A stretch of 64,000 nucleotides of DNA. Source: Roseateles amylovorans. GTDB taxonomy: Bacteria > Pseudomonadota > Gammaproteobacteria > Burkholderiales > Burkholderiaceae_C. Location: the NCBI RefSeq assembly GCF_025398155.2, contig NZ_CP104562.2:6076001-6140000 (forward strand). The letters are read 5' to 3'. Position 1 is the stretch's first letter. Each line of letters opens with the position of its first letter. A model generated the notes under the pieces. That model was not told the origin of the DNA, ran no database searches, and saw only the letters and a list, made by a program, of their open reading frames with translations. Below are positions 10,615 through 19,524 of the stretch, piece by piece. A program made the translations under genes and the position numbers.

Positions 10615-11288
10615 CAGACTCCGTAACGATCTCGGTAGGCGTTAACCGCGGCGGCATGGGCCGATACCGCCGTACTGCTGGTCGTTTGCAGGTAGTGGAG
10701 CAAGTCGGACAGCCCGGCGATGGCCACCACCGGCAACTTCAACTGCTCCTTCACATACTGTACCGCCGACCACGGCAGATCCTGCCCGTTCTCGGCGGCC
10801 TTCTCCTGGCGATCCAGCGCAATGGTCACGCCACACGGCGTGGCGCCGGCGGCCTGGATCATCGCGATCGACTCCCGCACCGAGGTGCCGGCGGAGATGA
10901 CGTCGTCGATGATCAGCACCCGGCCCTGCACCTTCGCGCCGACCAGGGTGCCGCCTTCGCCATGGTCCTTGGCTTCCTTGCGGTTGTAGGCGAACGGCTT
11001 GTTGTGGCCCAGGCGCGCCAGCTCGATGGCCACCGCCGCGGCCAGCGTGATGCCTTTGTAGGCCGGGCCGAAGATCATGTCGAACTCCAGGCCCGAAGCC
11101 ATCAGACGCTGGGCATAGAACTGCGCCAGTCGACCGACCTTGAGGCCGTCGTCGAACAGGCCCGCATTGAAGAAATACGGGCTCAGCCGGCCGGCCTTGG
11201 TCTTGAACTCACCGAAGCGCAGCACGCCGGTCTCGACAGCAAAAGCGACGAATTCCTGGGCCAGATCGTCTTGGGGTGCAGTGCTCAT
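10614..11288 (-). CDS. pyrE: Orotate phosphoribosyltransferase
   Basis: Cytosolic enzyme that joins orotate to PRPP, giving OMP, the fifth step of de novo UMP synthesis. The 224-residue product has the PRPP-binding signature VLIIDDVISAGTSV at about residues 122-135 and the substrate segments GRLSPYFFNAGLF and FGPAYKGITLAAAVA. Its stop overlaps the start of the following DUF4124 gene. Length and motifs are fully typical. Confidence 0.96.
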   Translation of the reverse strand: MSTAPQDDLAQEFVAFAVETGVLRFGEFKTKAGRLSPYFFNAGLFDDGLKVGRLAQFYAQRLMASGLEFDMIFGPAYKGITLAAAVAIELARLGHNKPFAYNRKEAKDHGEGGTLVGAKVQGRVLIIDDVISAGTSVRESIAMIQAAGATPCGVTIALDRQEKAAENGQDLPWSAVQYVKEQLKLPVVAIAGLSDLLHYLQTTSSTAVSAHAAAVNAYRDRYGV

Positions 11289-11456
11289 CGGAGGGCTTCG
11301 GCAAGAGTGAAACTGGGGCGCGATTGTAGGTGTCGACCTGCTTGGCGAGCGGCTCGCGCCGACGGGCGGAGGCCTTCAGCCCCTTGAACGCGCGGGGAGA
11401 CCGTGGGGATGACGCATCAGTCGCCCCATCGCTGGGCGCACAGCGCGCCATCCCAT

Positions 11457-11492
11457 GAAAAAGGGCCTGCACCGAGGTTCGGTGCAGGCCCT
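11457..11492 (-). terminator. Rho-independent terminator downstream of the TonB receptor gene
   Basis: On the minus strand a perfect 14-bp stem (AGGGCCTGCACCGA with TCGGTGCAGGCCCT) around a three-base loop is followed by TTTTTC. It lies about 200 bp after the receptor stop and 170 bp before pyrE, separating the two transcripts. The rest of 11289-11689 shows no gene. Confidence 0.88.
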
Positions 11493-11689
11493 GCGGGCGA
11501 TTCGTCGACGGGGCGGCAAAGGCCGCAAGAGGCGCGAAAGCCGGTGTGACAGCTTCACGGTTTGCCGACTTCACCGTGTGCCGGCCTGACGGCGAGTCAC
11601 ACCGCCGTCAGATCCGTCGGCCCGCGCTGATCGGCGGGCTCACTGGCCCGGTCAGGCCGCGCCGTCCAGCGCAGCCTGCCGGCGCTCGC

Positions 11690-13939
11690 TCAGAACAGCG
11701 CCTTGAACTGGACGCCGTAAGTGCGCGGATCGTTGATGAAGCCGGTGTTGTTGTTGAAGTCGATCGCACCGGTCACGCGGATCTGGTTGGTGATGTTGCG
11801 GACAAAGGTCGCCGCTTCATACTTGCCGTTGTTCCACACATAACCCACGCGCAGGCCACCCTCGGTGAGGGACTTGCCGGTGAACTCCTTGGCCTCATAC
11901 AGGAAGAAGTTGACCTTCGAGCGATAGGCCCAGTCGGTGTAGATGTAGAACTCGTTGCCGGCCGGCGTCGGGATCGAGTAGCGGGCGGTCAGGTTGCCGA
12001 CCCACTTCGGCGCATTCGGCAGCGAATTGCCGTTGATGCTGTAGTTGGTGGTCGAGCCCGCCACCAGCGGATCCAGCATCGTGCAACCGCCACCGCAAGC
12101 CGGCAGCGACAGGCTGGTGTCACGGATCTTGGTGTTGTTCAGGCTGCCACCCAGCGTGATCAGCAGTTGATCCACCGGCAGCAGTTCCAGGTTCAGCTCG
12201 ACGCCGTTGCCGGTGGCCTTCTTGGCATTCAGCAGACGGTTGGCATTGTTCTGGCCGCCGACGGCGGTCAGTTGCAGGTCCTTGACGGTGTAGTCGAACA
12301 CGCTGGCCGACAGGCGGGCGCGGCGATCCCACAGGTCGGACTTCACGCCGATCTCGTAGGAGGTCACGTTCTCAGGCGAGGCCTGGGACTGGCCGGCGAA
12401 CAGCGACGCGCCCTGCACCGACGACGCGCGGAAGCCGGTGGCCACGCGGGCATAGAGGTTGGTGTTCTTGGTCAGCGCATAGCTGCCGGACACGTCCCAG
12501 TTCCACTTCGAATCCGAGGTCTTGGCCGACACGCCGGTGCTGGTGTTCAGACCGGCGTAGCTGCTGGTGACGTCCACATCCTTCTTGTCCTTGGTGAACC
12601 GCAGGCCGCCGCGCAGTTGGAAGTCCTGGGTCACCGCGTAGTTCACCGAACCGAAGGTCGCCCAGGCGGTGTTCTTCTGATGGGTATCGACATAACCAGC
12701 GGCCAGGCCGGTGGCGGTCGTGTAGTCGGTGCTGCGAGCGGTGTAGCGCTCGTCGAAGAAATACACGCCGCCTTGCCAGCGCAGCGGACCAGCCGCAGCC
12801 GATTCCACGCGGAACTCCTGGGTGATCTGGCGATGGCCGTCCATCGAGCTTGAGGACTCGCCGGGGAAGGTCGCCTGACCTTCCTGGGTGAACGGCTTGG
12901 TGCCGCCGTAGATGTAGCCGCCGTCGACGTCGCCGCGGCTGAACGGGCGCACCGACTCATAGCCGGTGATCGAGTACAGGTTGATCGCACCCAGGCCCCA
13001 ACGCAGGCGGGCGCTGCCGCCGGTGGCGTGCAGGGTCTGCTCGTTGACGCCGTCGGTGTAGGCCTTCTCGGGATCGAAGCCATCGACCAGGTCGTGGGTG
13101 CCGGTCTTGATGATCGACGAACGGAACAGGCGGGCGCTGCCGCTCAGGTCACGGCCGTGGACATTGAACAGCGCGCTGAAATCCTTGTGCGGCTCATACA
13201 GGGCCTGGATGCGGATGGCGCGGTCGTCATAGCCTTCCAGCTTGCCGGGCTTGCCGGTGACGGCCTGGTTCTTCACCCAGTCGTCACGGTGCTGCACCTG
13301 GGCGGAGATACGGGCGGACCACTCGCCGGTCAGCGGCACATTGGCGGCGCCTTCCAGGTTCATCGTGCCGTAGGTGCCGTAGGAGAAGTTGACATAACCC
13401 TCCTGGCGCTGCGACGGCTTGACCGAGTCGAACTTCACCACGCCGGCCGGCGTGTTGCGGCCATACAGGGTGCCCTGGGGACCGGCCACCACTTCGATGG
13501 CGGCCAGGTCGAAGGCGGGGAAGCCCTTCAGGATCGGGTTCTCCTGGACCACGTCGTCATAGACCAGCGAGACCGGCTGCGAGGCGTTCAGGCGGAAGTC
13601 GGTGTTGCCGTAGCCGCGGATGTAGAAGCGCGGGAAGGCCCGACCGAAGGAGGATTCGATGTTCAGGCTGGGCACCCGGCCGGACAGGAAACGGATGTCC
13701 TGGCCGCTGGAGTTCAGCACGTCCAGCTTTTCACCGGAGATCTGCGAGACGGCGTTCGGCACGTCCTTGATGTTCTCGACGCGACGTTCGGCCGTGATGG
13801 TGACCGTGTCCAGCTGGCTCTTGTCCTTGGGCGCGTCCTGCGCAAGCGCAGGCCAGGCCAGGACAGCCAGGGAAACGGCCAGAGCGGCCTCGCGCAGAGC
13901 CGGACGGGCAACGGCGCGCTGGGTGGCGATTCGATTCAT
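11690..13939 (-). CDS. TonB-dependent outer-membrane receptor
   Basis: Gated beta-barrel for active uptake of an unidentified ligand. The start at 13939 (MNRIATQRAVARPALREAAL) has a GGAG eight bases upstream and gives a standard signal peptide ending AWPALAQ. The TonB-box-like LDTVTITAERR follows, then the plug domain (NAVSQISGEKLDVL, PQGTLYGRNTPAGVVKF). The 22-strand-type barrel runs from about residue 150 to a C-terminal FKALF ending in Phe. Length is 749 residues. No ABC, FecR or sigma gene adjoins it, so the ligand cannot be inferred. It sits between pyrE and the exonuclease III gene. Confidence 0.93.
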   Translation of the reverse strand: MNRIATQRAVARPALREAALAVSLAVLAWPALAQDAPKDKSQLDTVTITAERRVENIKDVPNAVSQISGEKLDVLNSSGQDIRFLSGRVPSLNIESSFGRAFPRFYIRGYGNTDFRLNASQPVSLVYDDVVQENPILKGFPAFDLAAIEVVAGPQGTLYGRNTPAGVVKFDSVKPSQRQEGYVNFSYGTYGTMNLEGAANVPLTGEWSARISAQVQHRDDWVKNQAVTGKPGKLEGYDDRAIRIQALYEPHKDFSALFNVHGRDLSGSARLFRSSIIKTGTHDLVDGFDPEKAYTDGVNEQTLHATGGSARLRWGLGAINLYSITGYESVRPFSRGDVDGGYIYGGTKPFTQEGQATFPGESSSSMDGHRQITQEFRVESAAAGPLRWQGGVYFFDERYTARSTDYTTATGLAAGYVDTHQKNTAWATFGSVNYAVTQDFQLRGGLRFTKDKKDVDVTSSYAGLNTSTGVSAKTSDSKWNWDVSGSYALTKNTNLYARVATGFRASSVQGASLFAGQSQASPENVTSYEIGVKSDLWDRRARLSASVFDYTVKDLQLTAVGGQNNANRLLNAKKATGNGVELNLELLPVDQLLITLGGSLNNTKIRDTSLSLPACGGGCTMLDPLVAGSTTNYSINGNSLPNAPKWVGNLTARYSIPTPAGNEFYIYTDWAYRSKVNFFLYEAKEFTGKSLTEGGLRVGYVWNNGKYEAATFVRNITNQIRVTGAIDFNNNTGFINDPRTYGVQFKALF

Positions 13940-14444
13940 CAGATGAACTCCGGGGAAGGCGGAAAAACGAAAGACAAAGACTCGGCCATCCACCGTCAGG
14001 ACGCTGCGGCATCAAGCGCGCAAACGTTCAGCAGCAGATGGCAAATACTTGGGCGCCAGACGACGCGAGTGGGGGCGAATCTAGCAAGTTCGTCATCACT
14101 GCGTCACCCCAGGCACTCAGTTGGTGCAGGAACTGTTGCCGAAACACTGCATCGCACCATCTGCCGACGGATTTGTGTCGAACGCGACCGTCATTGGGGC
14201 GTTCGCCGCCCCTGGCAGATGGCTACCGCCCGCTGTTTCGGCCGCTGGACAGGGATCACGCGGGGCGTCGGCAGGGAGACGGGACGACTTGCCGAGGCGG
14301 TCGACGCTGCTGCCAACGTCGGCGTCATCCCTTTGCGATACTCCCGGCCGCACCGCCTCCAGCTCGAGGCGGCCGGCCGCGCGGGACATCGATCCGCGCG
14401 GGCGTGTCCCCGATTCCGGTCCCCGTTTTCAACGCTCCAGCACC
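13940..14444. other. Divergent spacer between TonB receptor and exonuclease III genes
   Basis: 505 bp without a convincing gene. It must contain the receptor promoter on the minus strand and the exonuclease promoter on the plus strand. No Fur-box-like palindrome or clear -35/-10 pair was seen. Confidence 0.45.
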
Positions 14445-15230
14445 ATGCGCTTCATCACCCTCAATCTCAACGGCATCCGCTCTGCCGCGAACAAGGGCGT
14501 CTTCGACTGGCTGCCGCAACAGGCCGCGGATGTGGTCGGCGTCCAGGAACTGAAGGCGCAGGCCGACATCGTGGAATCGAAGTTCAGCGGCTATGACAAG
14601 CTCAGCGGCCACTTCCATTACGCGGAGAAGAAGGGCTATTCGGGCGTGGGCCTCTACACCCGGGAAACGCCCAGCGACGTCATCGTCGGCTTCGGCAGCG
14701 ATGAATTCGACAACGAAGGCCGCTGGGTCGAGAAGCGCTTCGACAAACCCGGCCGCAAGCTCAGCCTGATCAGCTGCTACTTTCCCAGCGGCTCCAGCGG
14801 CGAGCTCCGCCAGGCGGCCAAGTTCCGTTTCCTGGAAGCGATGCATCCCTACCTGATGCAGCTGCGGGCCGAGCGCGAATTCATCCTGGTGGCCGATGTG
14901 AACATCGCGCACAAGGAGATCGATCTGCGCAACTGGAAGGGCAACCAGAAGAACAGCGGTTTCCTGCCAGAGGAACGGGCCTGGATGACCAAGCTGCTGG
15001 AGAAGGACGCCGGCCTGGTCGACGTGTTCCGGCTGCTCAACGACAAGCCGGATCAATACACCTGGTGGAGCAATCGCGGTCAGGCCTGGGCCAAGAACGT
15101 CGGCTGGCGGCTGGACTACCACCTGGCCACCCCCGGCCTGGCCCACCTCGCCACCCGGGAGGCCATCTACCTGGAGCAGCGCTTCAGCGACCACGCGCCG
15201 CTCACGATCGATTACGACCTGAAGATCTGA
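14445..15230 (+). CDS. xth: Exodeoxyribonuclease III (AP endonuclease)
   Basis: Mg-dependent 3'-5' exonuclease/AP endonuclease of base excision repair. The start at 14445 (MRFITLNLNGIRSAANKG) gives 261 residues, the usual length. Catalytic signatures are the LNGIRS Asn region, the glutamate in VVGVQELKAQ, the Asp/Asn pair in FILVADVNIAHKEIDLRN, and the terminal His in FSDHAPLTIDY. The frame is open far upstream, but that extension has no family similarity. Symbols xth, xthA and exoA are all used for this family. Confidence 0.95.
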   Translation: MRFITLNLNGIRSAANKGVFDWLPQQAADVVGVQELKAQADIVESKFSGYDKLSGHFHYAEKKGYSGVGLYTRETPSDVIVGFGSDEFDNEGRWVEKRFDKPGRKLSLISCYFPSGSSGELRQAAKFRFLEAMHPYLMQLRAEREFILVADVNIAHKEIDLRNWKGNQKNSGFLPEERAWMTKLLEKDAGLVDVFRLLNDKPDQYTWWSNRGQAWAKNVGWRLDYHLATPGLAHLATREAIYLEQRFSDHAPLTIDYDLKI

Positions 15231-15262
15231 CGGTCTCTCGTTTCGACGTTTCAACGTTTTGT

Positions 15263-15312
15263 CGGGCGGGCGGGCAGGCGGGCAGGCGGGCTGACGGGCT
15301 GACGGGCTGACA
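15263..15312. repeat. Short G-rich tandem repeats
   Basis: Two imperfect arrays, GGCGGGCA-type units followed by three CTGACGGG units, fill most of the 101-bp gap between the exonuclease III stop and the LysR gene stop. The genes are convergent; no terminator-like hairpin with a T tract is visible. Confidence 0.6.
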
Positions 15313-15331
15313 GCCTCGACGGGCCTCGCCG

Positions 15332-16225
15332 TCAGCGCCCCACGAAATCCACGAAGGCCCGCAGCGGCGCCGGCATCAGCCGGCGACCCGGGTAGTAAAG
15401 GAACGGGCCCGGAAACTGCGGCCACCAGTCCTGGAGCACCGGTTGAAGCGCCCCGCTGTCCAGATGCGGCTGCAGCCAATCCTCGAACAGATAGACCAGA
15501 CCCATGCCGCCCACGGCGGCGTCCACCGCCAGGTCCGCCGCCGCACCTGCCTGCACGATCAGCGCGGGTTTGGGGTCGACCTGCAAGCGCTCGGGACCGC
15601 GCTCGAATTCCCACTGCGGCATGGCGCCGCTGCCGAAGCGCAGGCGAAGGCAGTCATGGTCGAGGACCTCCTTGGGATGACCGGGCATCCCCCGGCGTGC
15701 CAGGTAGTCCGGTGAGGCCGCACAGGCGAAGCGCTGGATGCGAGGACCGATCGGCACGGCGATCATGTCCTGCTCCAACCGCTCGCCGTAGCGAATGCCG
15801 GCATCACAGCCCGCCGCCAGCACATCGACAAAGCCGTCTTCGGCGATGACCTCCAGCAGGATGTCCGGATAGGCCGCGCGGAAGGCGGGCACGATGGCCG
15901 GCAGCACCAGTTTCAGCGCGGAGATCGGGACATTCAGTCGCAGCGTACCGGCGGGCTGATCGCGGAATCCATTGACCACGTCCAGCGCGGATTCGACCTC
16001 CTGCAGCGCCGGCGTGAGTCGCTCCAGCAGCCGTTGGCCGGCTTCGGTGGGTGCGACGCTGCGCGTGGTGCGGTGAAGCAGGCGCACCCCCAGCTGCGTC
16101 TCCAGCCGCCGGACCGCGTCGCTGACCGCCGACGCGCTCATCCCGATCTGGCGGGCCCCACCCCGAAAGCCCTCGGCTTTCACCACGGCGACGAACGCGT
16201 TGAGGTCTCCCAGGTCGGCTTTCAT
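15332..16225 (-). CDS. LysR-family transcriptional regulator
   Basis: DNA-binding regulator of 297 residues. The N-terminal winged helix-turn-helix includes LNAFVAVVKAEGFRGGARQIGMSASAVSDAVRRLE, read here as consecutive segments of the recognition region. It is followed by the linker helix and a substrate-binding domain from about residue 90. The gene is divergent from an aldo/keto reductase gene with 99 bp between starts, the classic LysR arrangement, so the reductase gene is the probable target. The inducer is unknown. Confidence 0.93.
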   Translation of the reverse strand: MKADLGDLNAFVAVVKAEGFRGGARQIGMSASAVSDAVRRLETQLGVRLLHRTTRSVAPTEAGQRLLERLTPALQEVESALDVVNGFRDQPAGTLRLNVPISALKLVLPAIVPAFRAAYPDILLEVIAEDGFVDVLAAGCDAGIRYGERLEQDMIAVPIGPRIQRFACAASPDYLARRGMPGHPKEVLDHDCLRLRFGSGAMPQWEFERGPERLQVDPKPALIVQAGAAADLAVDAAVGGMGLVYLFEDWLQPHLDSGALQPVLQDWWPQFPGPFLYYPGRRLMPAPLRAFVDFVGR

Positions 16226-16237
16226 TGTTCGGAATTA

Positions 16238-16252
16238 TGCACAGCCCGTGCG
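16238..16252. promoter_or_regulatory. Possible LysR-type operator
   Basis: TGCAC-AGCCC-GTGCG is an imperfect dyad of two 5-bp arms around 5 bp, 13 bp upstream of the LysR start and between the divergent genes. LysR boxes are often short dyads of this size. One arm position mismatches, and no binding data exist, so the call is tentative. Confidence 0.35.
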
Positions 16253-16324
16253 GATTGGATGGGCTTATCAAGCACCGGCCCGCTTCCTAGACTGGCGCCA
16301 TTCCCAGCCCACACAGGACGCGAC

Positions 16325-17221
16325 ATGACGCAGACCCTTCTCTCCGCCGGCACTTTTCTCCTCGGCGACCGCCCGGTCAACCGCCTGGGCTACGGCGCCA
16401 TGCAGTTGGCCGGACCGCATGTGTTCGGCCCGCCGAAGGACCGCGATGCGGCGTTGGCGGTGCTCCGCGCTGCGATCGACGCCGGCGTGAATCACATCGA
16501 CACCAGTGACTTCTACGGTCCCCACATCACCAACCAACTGATTCGCGAAGCCCTCAGCCCCTATCCGCAGGACCTGACCCTCGTGACCAAGGTCGGCGCG
16601 GTGCGGGACGCCCAAGGCGCGTGGCTGCCCGCCACCTCCGCCGACGCGCTGACCGCCGCCGTGCACGACAACCTGCGCCACCTCGGACTCGACCGGCTGG
16701 AAGTGGTCAACTTTCGCGCCATGTTCGATGTGTTCGGCCCGGCGGAAGGCAGCATCGAAGCGCCGTTGACCGCGCTGGCCACACTGCAGCAGCAAGGGCT
16801 GATCCGCCACATCGGCCTGAGCAATGTGACCGCCGCGCAGATCGCCGAGGCGCAGCGGCTTTGCACAGTGGTGTGCGTGCAGAACCAGTACAACCTGGTC
16901 CATCGCCGCGACGACGCCCTGATCGACGAACTGGCCCGGGACGGCATTGCTTACGTGCCGTTCTTCCCGCTGGGCGGCTTCAGTCCGATTCAGTCCACCG
17001 CGTTGTCTCAGATCGCCGCACGCGTGGCGGCCACGCCGATGCAGGTGGCCCTGGCCTGGCTGCTGAAGCGATCACCCAATCTGCTGCTGATTCCGGGGAC
17101 CTCGTCCGTCGGCCACCTGCGCGAAAACCTGGCGGCGGCCCAGCTCGACCTTTCGCCCTCGGTGATGGCGGAGCTGGAAGCCATCGGAACAACGGACGCG
17201 GTGGACGCGAAGCGGGCCTGA
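16325..17221 (+). CDS. Aldo/keto reductase, YdbC-like
   Basis: NADPH-dependent TIM-barrel oxidoreductase of 298 residues. The catalytic Asp and Tyr are in NHIDTSDFYGP and the Lys in LTLVTKVGAV. At the position that usually holds the fourth catalytic residue, His, the sequence is VVNFRAM with Asn, as in the YdbC-type subgroup of E. coli. The cofactor-binding end is LLKRSPNLLLIPGTSSVGHL. The in-frame ATG at 16325 was chosen because the upstream extension overlaps the divergent LysR gene. The substrate is unknown. Confidence 0.92.
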   Translation: MTQTLLSAGTFLLGDRPVNRLGYGAMQLAGPHVFGPPKDRDAALAVLRAAIDAGVNHIDTSDFYGPHITNQLIREALSPYPQDLTLVTKVGAVRDAQGAWLPATSADALTAAVHDNLRHLGLDRLEVVNFRAMFDVFGPAEGSIEAPLTALATLQQQGLIRHIGLSNVTAAQIAEAQRLCTVVCVQNQYNLVHRRDDALIDELARDGIAYVPFFPLGGFSPIQSTALSQIAARVAATPMQVALAWLLKRSPNLLLIPGTSSVGHLRENLAAAQLDLSPSVMAELEAIGTTDAVDAKRA

Positions 17222-17326
17222 CCGCCTCGCGGTGGTCGATCGCTATCGGGCGATGTCGGTCGATGTCGGTCGATGTCGATACCGCGGTCGCCAGTCAGCG
17301 GTCGACCGTCGGCGGTCTCGGCACGA

Positions 17327-19492
17327 TCAGGCCGAGACCGCCTCCTCGTCGGGTCCCCGCAGGGTCTGCATCGTCACCAGGCCGCTGCTGCACGCGGCTT
17401 CGAAGTTGGCTTCGATCTGCCGTAGCGCCTGCGCATCGGAGGCCTGGACGGCGATGACGCCGCGCGCTCGGTTGCGGCCTTGGGATTTGGCCGTGTAGAG
17501 CGCCATGTCGGCCCAGTTCACTGCCTGTTCCCAATGCAGCGTCAGTTGCGCCGGCGCCAACGGAAAGTGGGCGAAGCCGATCGAGCAGGTGACGCTCAGC
17601 GCGCCGTCTTCGGTGGGAATCGGCTCGTCGCCGACGGTCATCAGGATCCGCTCGGCCATCAGCTGCAGCTGTTCCTGGGCCACGCCGGGCGCGAAGACGA
17701 GAAACTCCTCGCCGCCCCAGCGCACCACCAGGTCGTCGATGCGCACCGCCTGACTGATGCGCCGCGCGACCTCGCAGATGACCGCATCACCCGCCGCATG
17801 GCCGTGGCGATCGTTGACGACCTTGAAGTGGTCGATGTCGATCATCAGCAGCGCGCCCTGAAACTCGGTGCGGGCCTGCCGGTCCATCACCGACAGGAAA
17901 TGGCGACGGTTGGCCAGGTCAGTGAGGGGATCCCGCTCGCTCTGGGCCCGCAGCAGCCGCTGGTTGACCCTGAGCTGCCGGTTGGCGTCACGCACCCGCA
18001 CCAGCATCACGCCCAGCAGGATCACCGACAGGCCCAGCAGCGCCGCCAGCCCCACGCCCACATACTGCGCCAGGCGCCGGTTCGCCAGTTCCTGGCGCTT
18101 GAGCGCTTGGTCGCGGCGCAGCAGTTCCAGATCGCGTTGCTTGGCTTCGCTGTCGTACTTCAGGCGCAGTTGCTGCAGCGAGGACTCCCGGTTGCGCTGA
18201 GCGGTCTCGGCGCTCAGGGCCCGCTCCTCGTGATAGAGGCGCAAGGCTTCCCGCCATTGGCCGACCTTGGCATAGGCCTCGCCCAGTTCGCGCAGTTGCA
18301 GGCTGCGGCGCACGTTGTCGCTGTCGCCGCGTGCGATCTCGTTGACCCGCTCGATCTCGCGGCGTGCTGGCTCCAACTGCCGCAGCAGGATCAGCGCCAC
18401 AGACAGGTTGTGGCGCAAGGTGCGCTCCAGGCGCTGGTCGCCGAACTCCAGCACCACCGGCAGCGCGGCACGGGCCTGCTCGGCGGCCTTGGCCGGCTCG
18501 TTGGAATGCATGTAGGCATCAGCGAGGTTGGTGCGCATGGACGCCACTTCGCGCCGTGCATCGGCATGCTCGGCCAGTCGAAGGCCATCCTCCAGCGCCG
18601 CGCGTTGCGCCTGCTGGTCGGCACGTCGAGCCGCCAACGTGGCTTCGATCATGCGGATGCGCACCATCGCCAGCACATCCCCTTGCGAGAGCTGCGAAGC
18701 CTGCGTCACCCACTGGTGGGCGATGGCCGACTGATCCAGCGACTGGGCCGACAGCGCCAGCAGACCCATGGTCTGCGCGCTGGTGTAGGCGTCCGGCACC
18801 GCCTGGGCCAGCGCGAGCGCCTGGCGCAGCCGCGCATCGGCAAAGGCCAGTTCACCGCGGGCTCCCTGCGCCCGCGCCAGCAGGCGCATCGCGTGGTAGG
18901 TGGCTCGCCACTGGCAATTCGGGCCGAGTTTGTGGGCGGCATTGGCCGTTGGCACGCAGGCGGGCTCCAGGTCGGCCAGGGCCTGCTGAGCGAGGTCGCC
19001 GGCCTTGACCGTCAGCCCGATGCGGTCCTGCACCTCGGCGCGCAGGATGCGGGCCAGCGGCGCGCCGCCGGGGCGGGACTCGAGTTCGTCGCCGATGAGC
19101 CGGGCTTGATCGACGTCCCCGGACACCGCCTGAACCCGGCCGATCATGTAGTCGATCGTCATGCGCTGGTCCGCATGCTGCGGGTCGACGCGCAGGGCTC
19201 GCAGGCCGCGCAGCGCACCGCCCGGATCGTTGTAGCTCTGACGTTCCCACTGGCTGAGCTGGAGATCCAGCGCCCGGTCCGGCCCATGCGCCTGTGCCGC
19301 GGCGCCGAGGCCCGCGGCGATCACGCCCAGAAGGAGAACGGCCGCCCTAGCCCGCGCGCGCGTCGCCCGAACCCGGCAGACCGAAGACCACAGCCCTGTC
19401 AGCGCCCCGAACGATCCCAGCGCCCGCAGCGACCGCAGCGACCGCAGCGCCCCCAGGGATTGCCGCCGGCATGGCCAGCGTGACGGCCACAC
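17327..19492 (-). CDS. TPR-sensor diguanylate cyclase (GGDEF), copy 1
   Basis: Probable membrane-bound enzyme making cyclic di-GMP. No ATG is available near the 5' end; the GTG at 19492, 32 bp after the upstream gene, gives 721 residues and leaves a hydrophobic export segment (AVLLLGVIAAGLGAAAQAHG) in the N-terminal part. A long TPR-like helical region follows, then a transmembrane helix (YVGVGLAALLGLSVILLGV) and a GGDEF domain with FKVVNDRHGHAAGDAV and the intact active-site RWGGEEF. No EAL domain or obvious I-site RxxD is present. It shares architecture with the next gene and probably its transcript. Confidence 0.87.
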   Translation of the reverse strand: MWPSRWPCRRQSLGALRSLRSLRALGSFGALTGLWSSVCRVRATRARARAAVLLLGVIAAGLGAAAQAHGPDRALDLQLSQWERQSYNDPGGALRGLRALRVDPQHADQRMTIDYMIGRVQAVSGDVDQARLIGDELESRPGGAPLARILRAEVQDRIGLTVKAGDLAQQALADLEPACVPTANAAHKLGPNCQWRATYHAMRLLARAQGARGELAFADARLRQALALAQAVPDAYTSAQTMGLLALSAQSLDQSAIAHQWVTQASQLSQGDVLAMVRIRMIEATLAARRADQQAQRAALEDGLRLAEHADARREVASMRTNLADAYMHSNEPAKAAEQARAALPVVLEFGDQRLERTLRHNLSVALILLRQLEPARREIERVNEIARGDSDNVRRSLQLRELGEAYAKVGQWREALRLYHEERALSAETAQRNRESSLQQLRLKYDSEAKQRDLELLRRDQALKRQELANRRLAQYVGVGLAALLGLSVILLGVMLVRVRDANRQLRVNQRLLRAQSERDPLTDLANRRHFLSVMDRQARTEFQGALLMIDIDHFKVVNDRHGHAAGDAVICEVARRISQAVRIDDLVVRWGGEEFLVFAPGVAQEQLQLMAERILMTVGDEPIPTEDGALSVTCSIGFAHFPLAPAQLTLHWEQAVNWADMALYTAKSQGRNRARGVIAVQASDAQALRQIEANFEAACSSGLVTMQTLRGPDEEAVSA

Positions 19493-19524
19493 CTCAGGTT
19501 GCGACGCGCGATCGCGCTGGCCGC

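Noticed and set aside
15263..15312. Terminator between exonuclease III and LysR genes
   Set aside because: The sequence is direct G-rich repeats without a stable inverted repeat or T tract.
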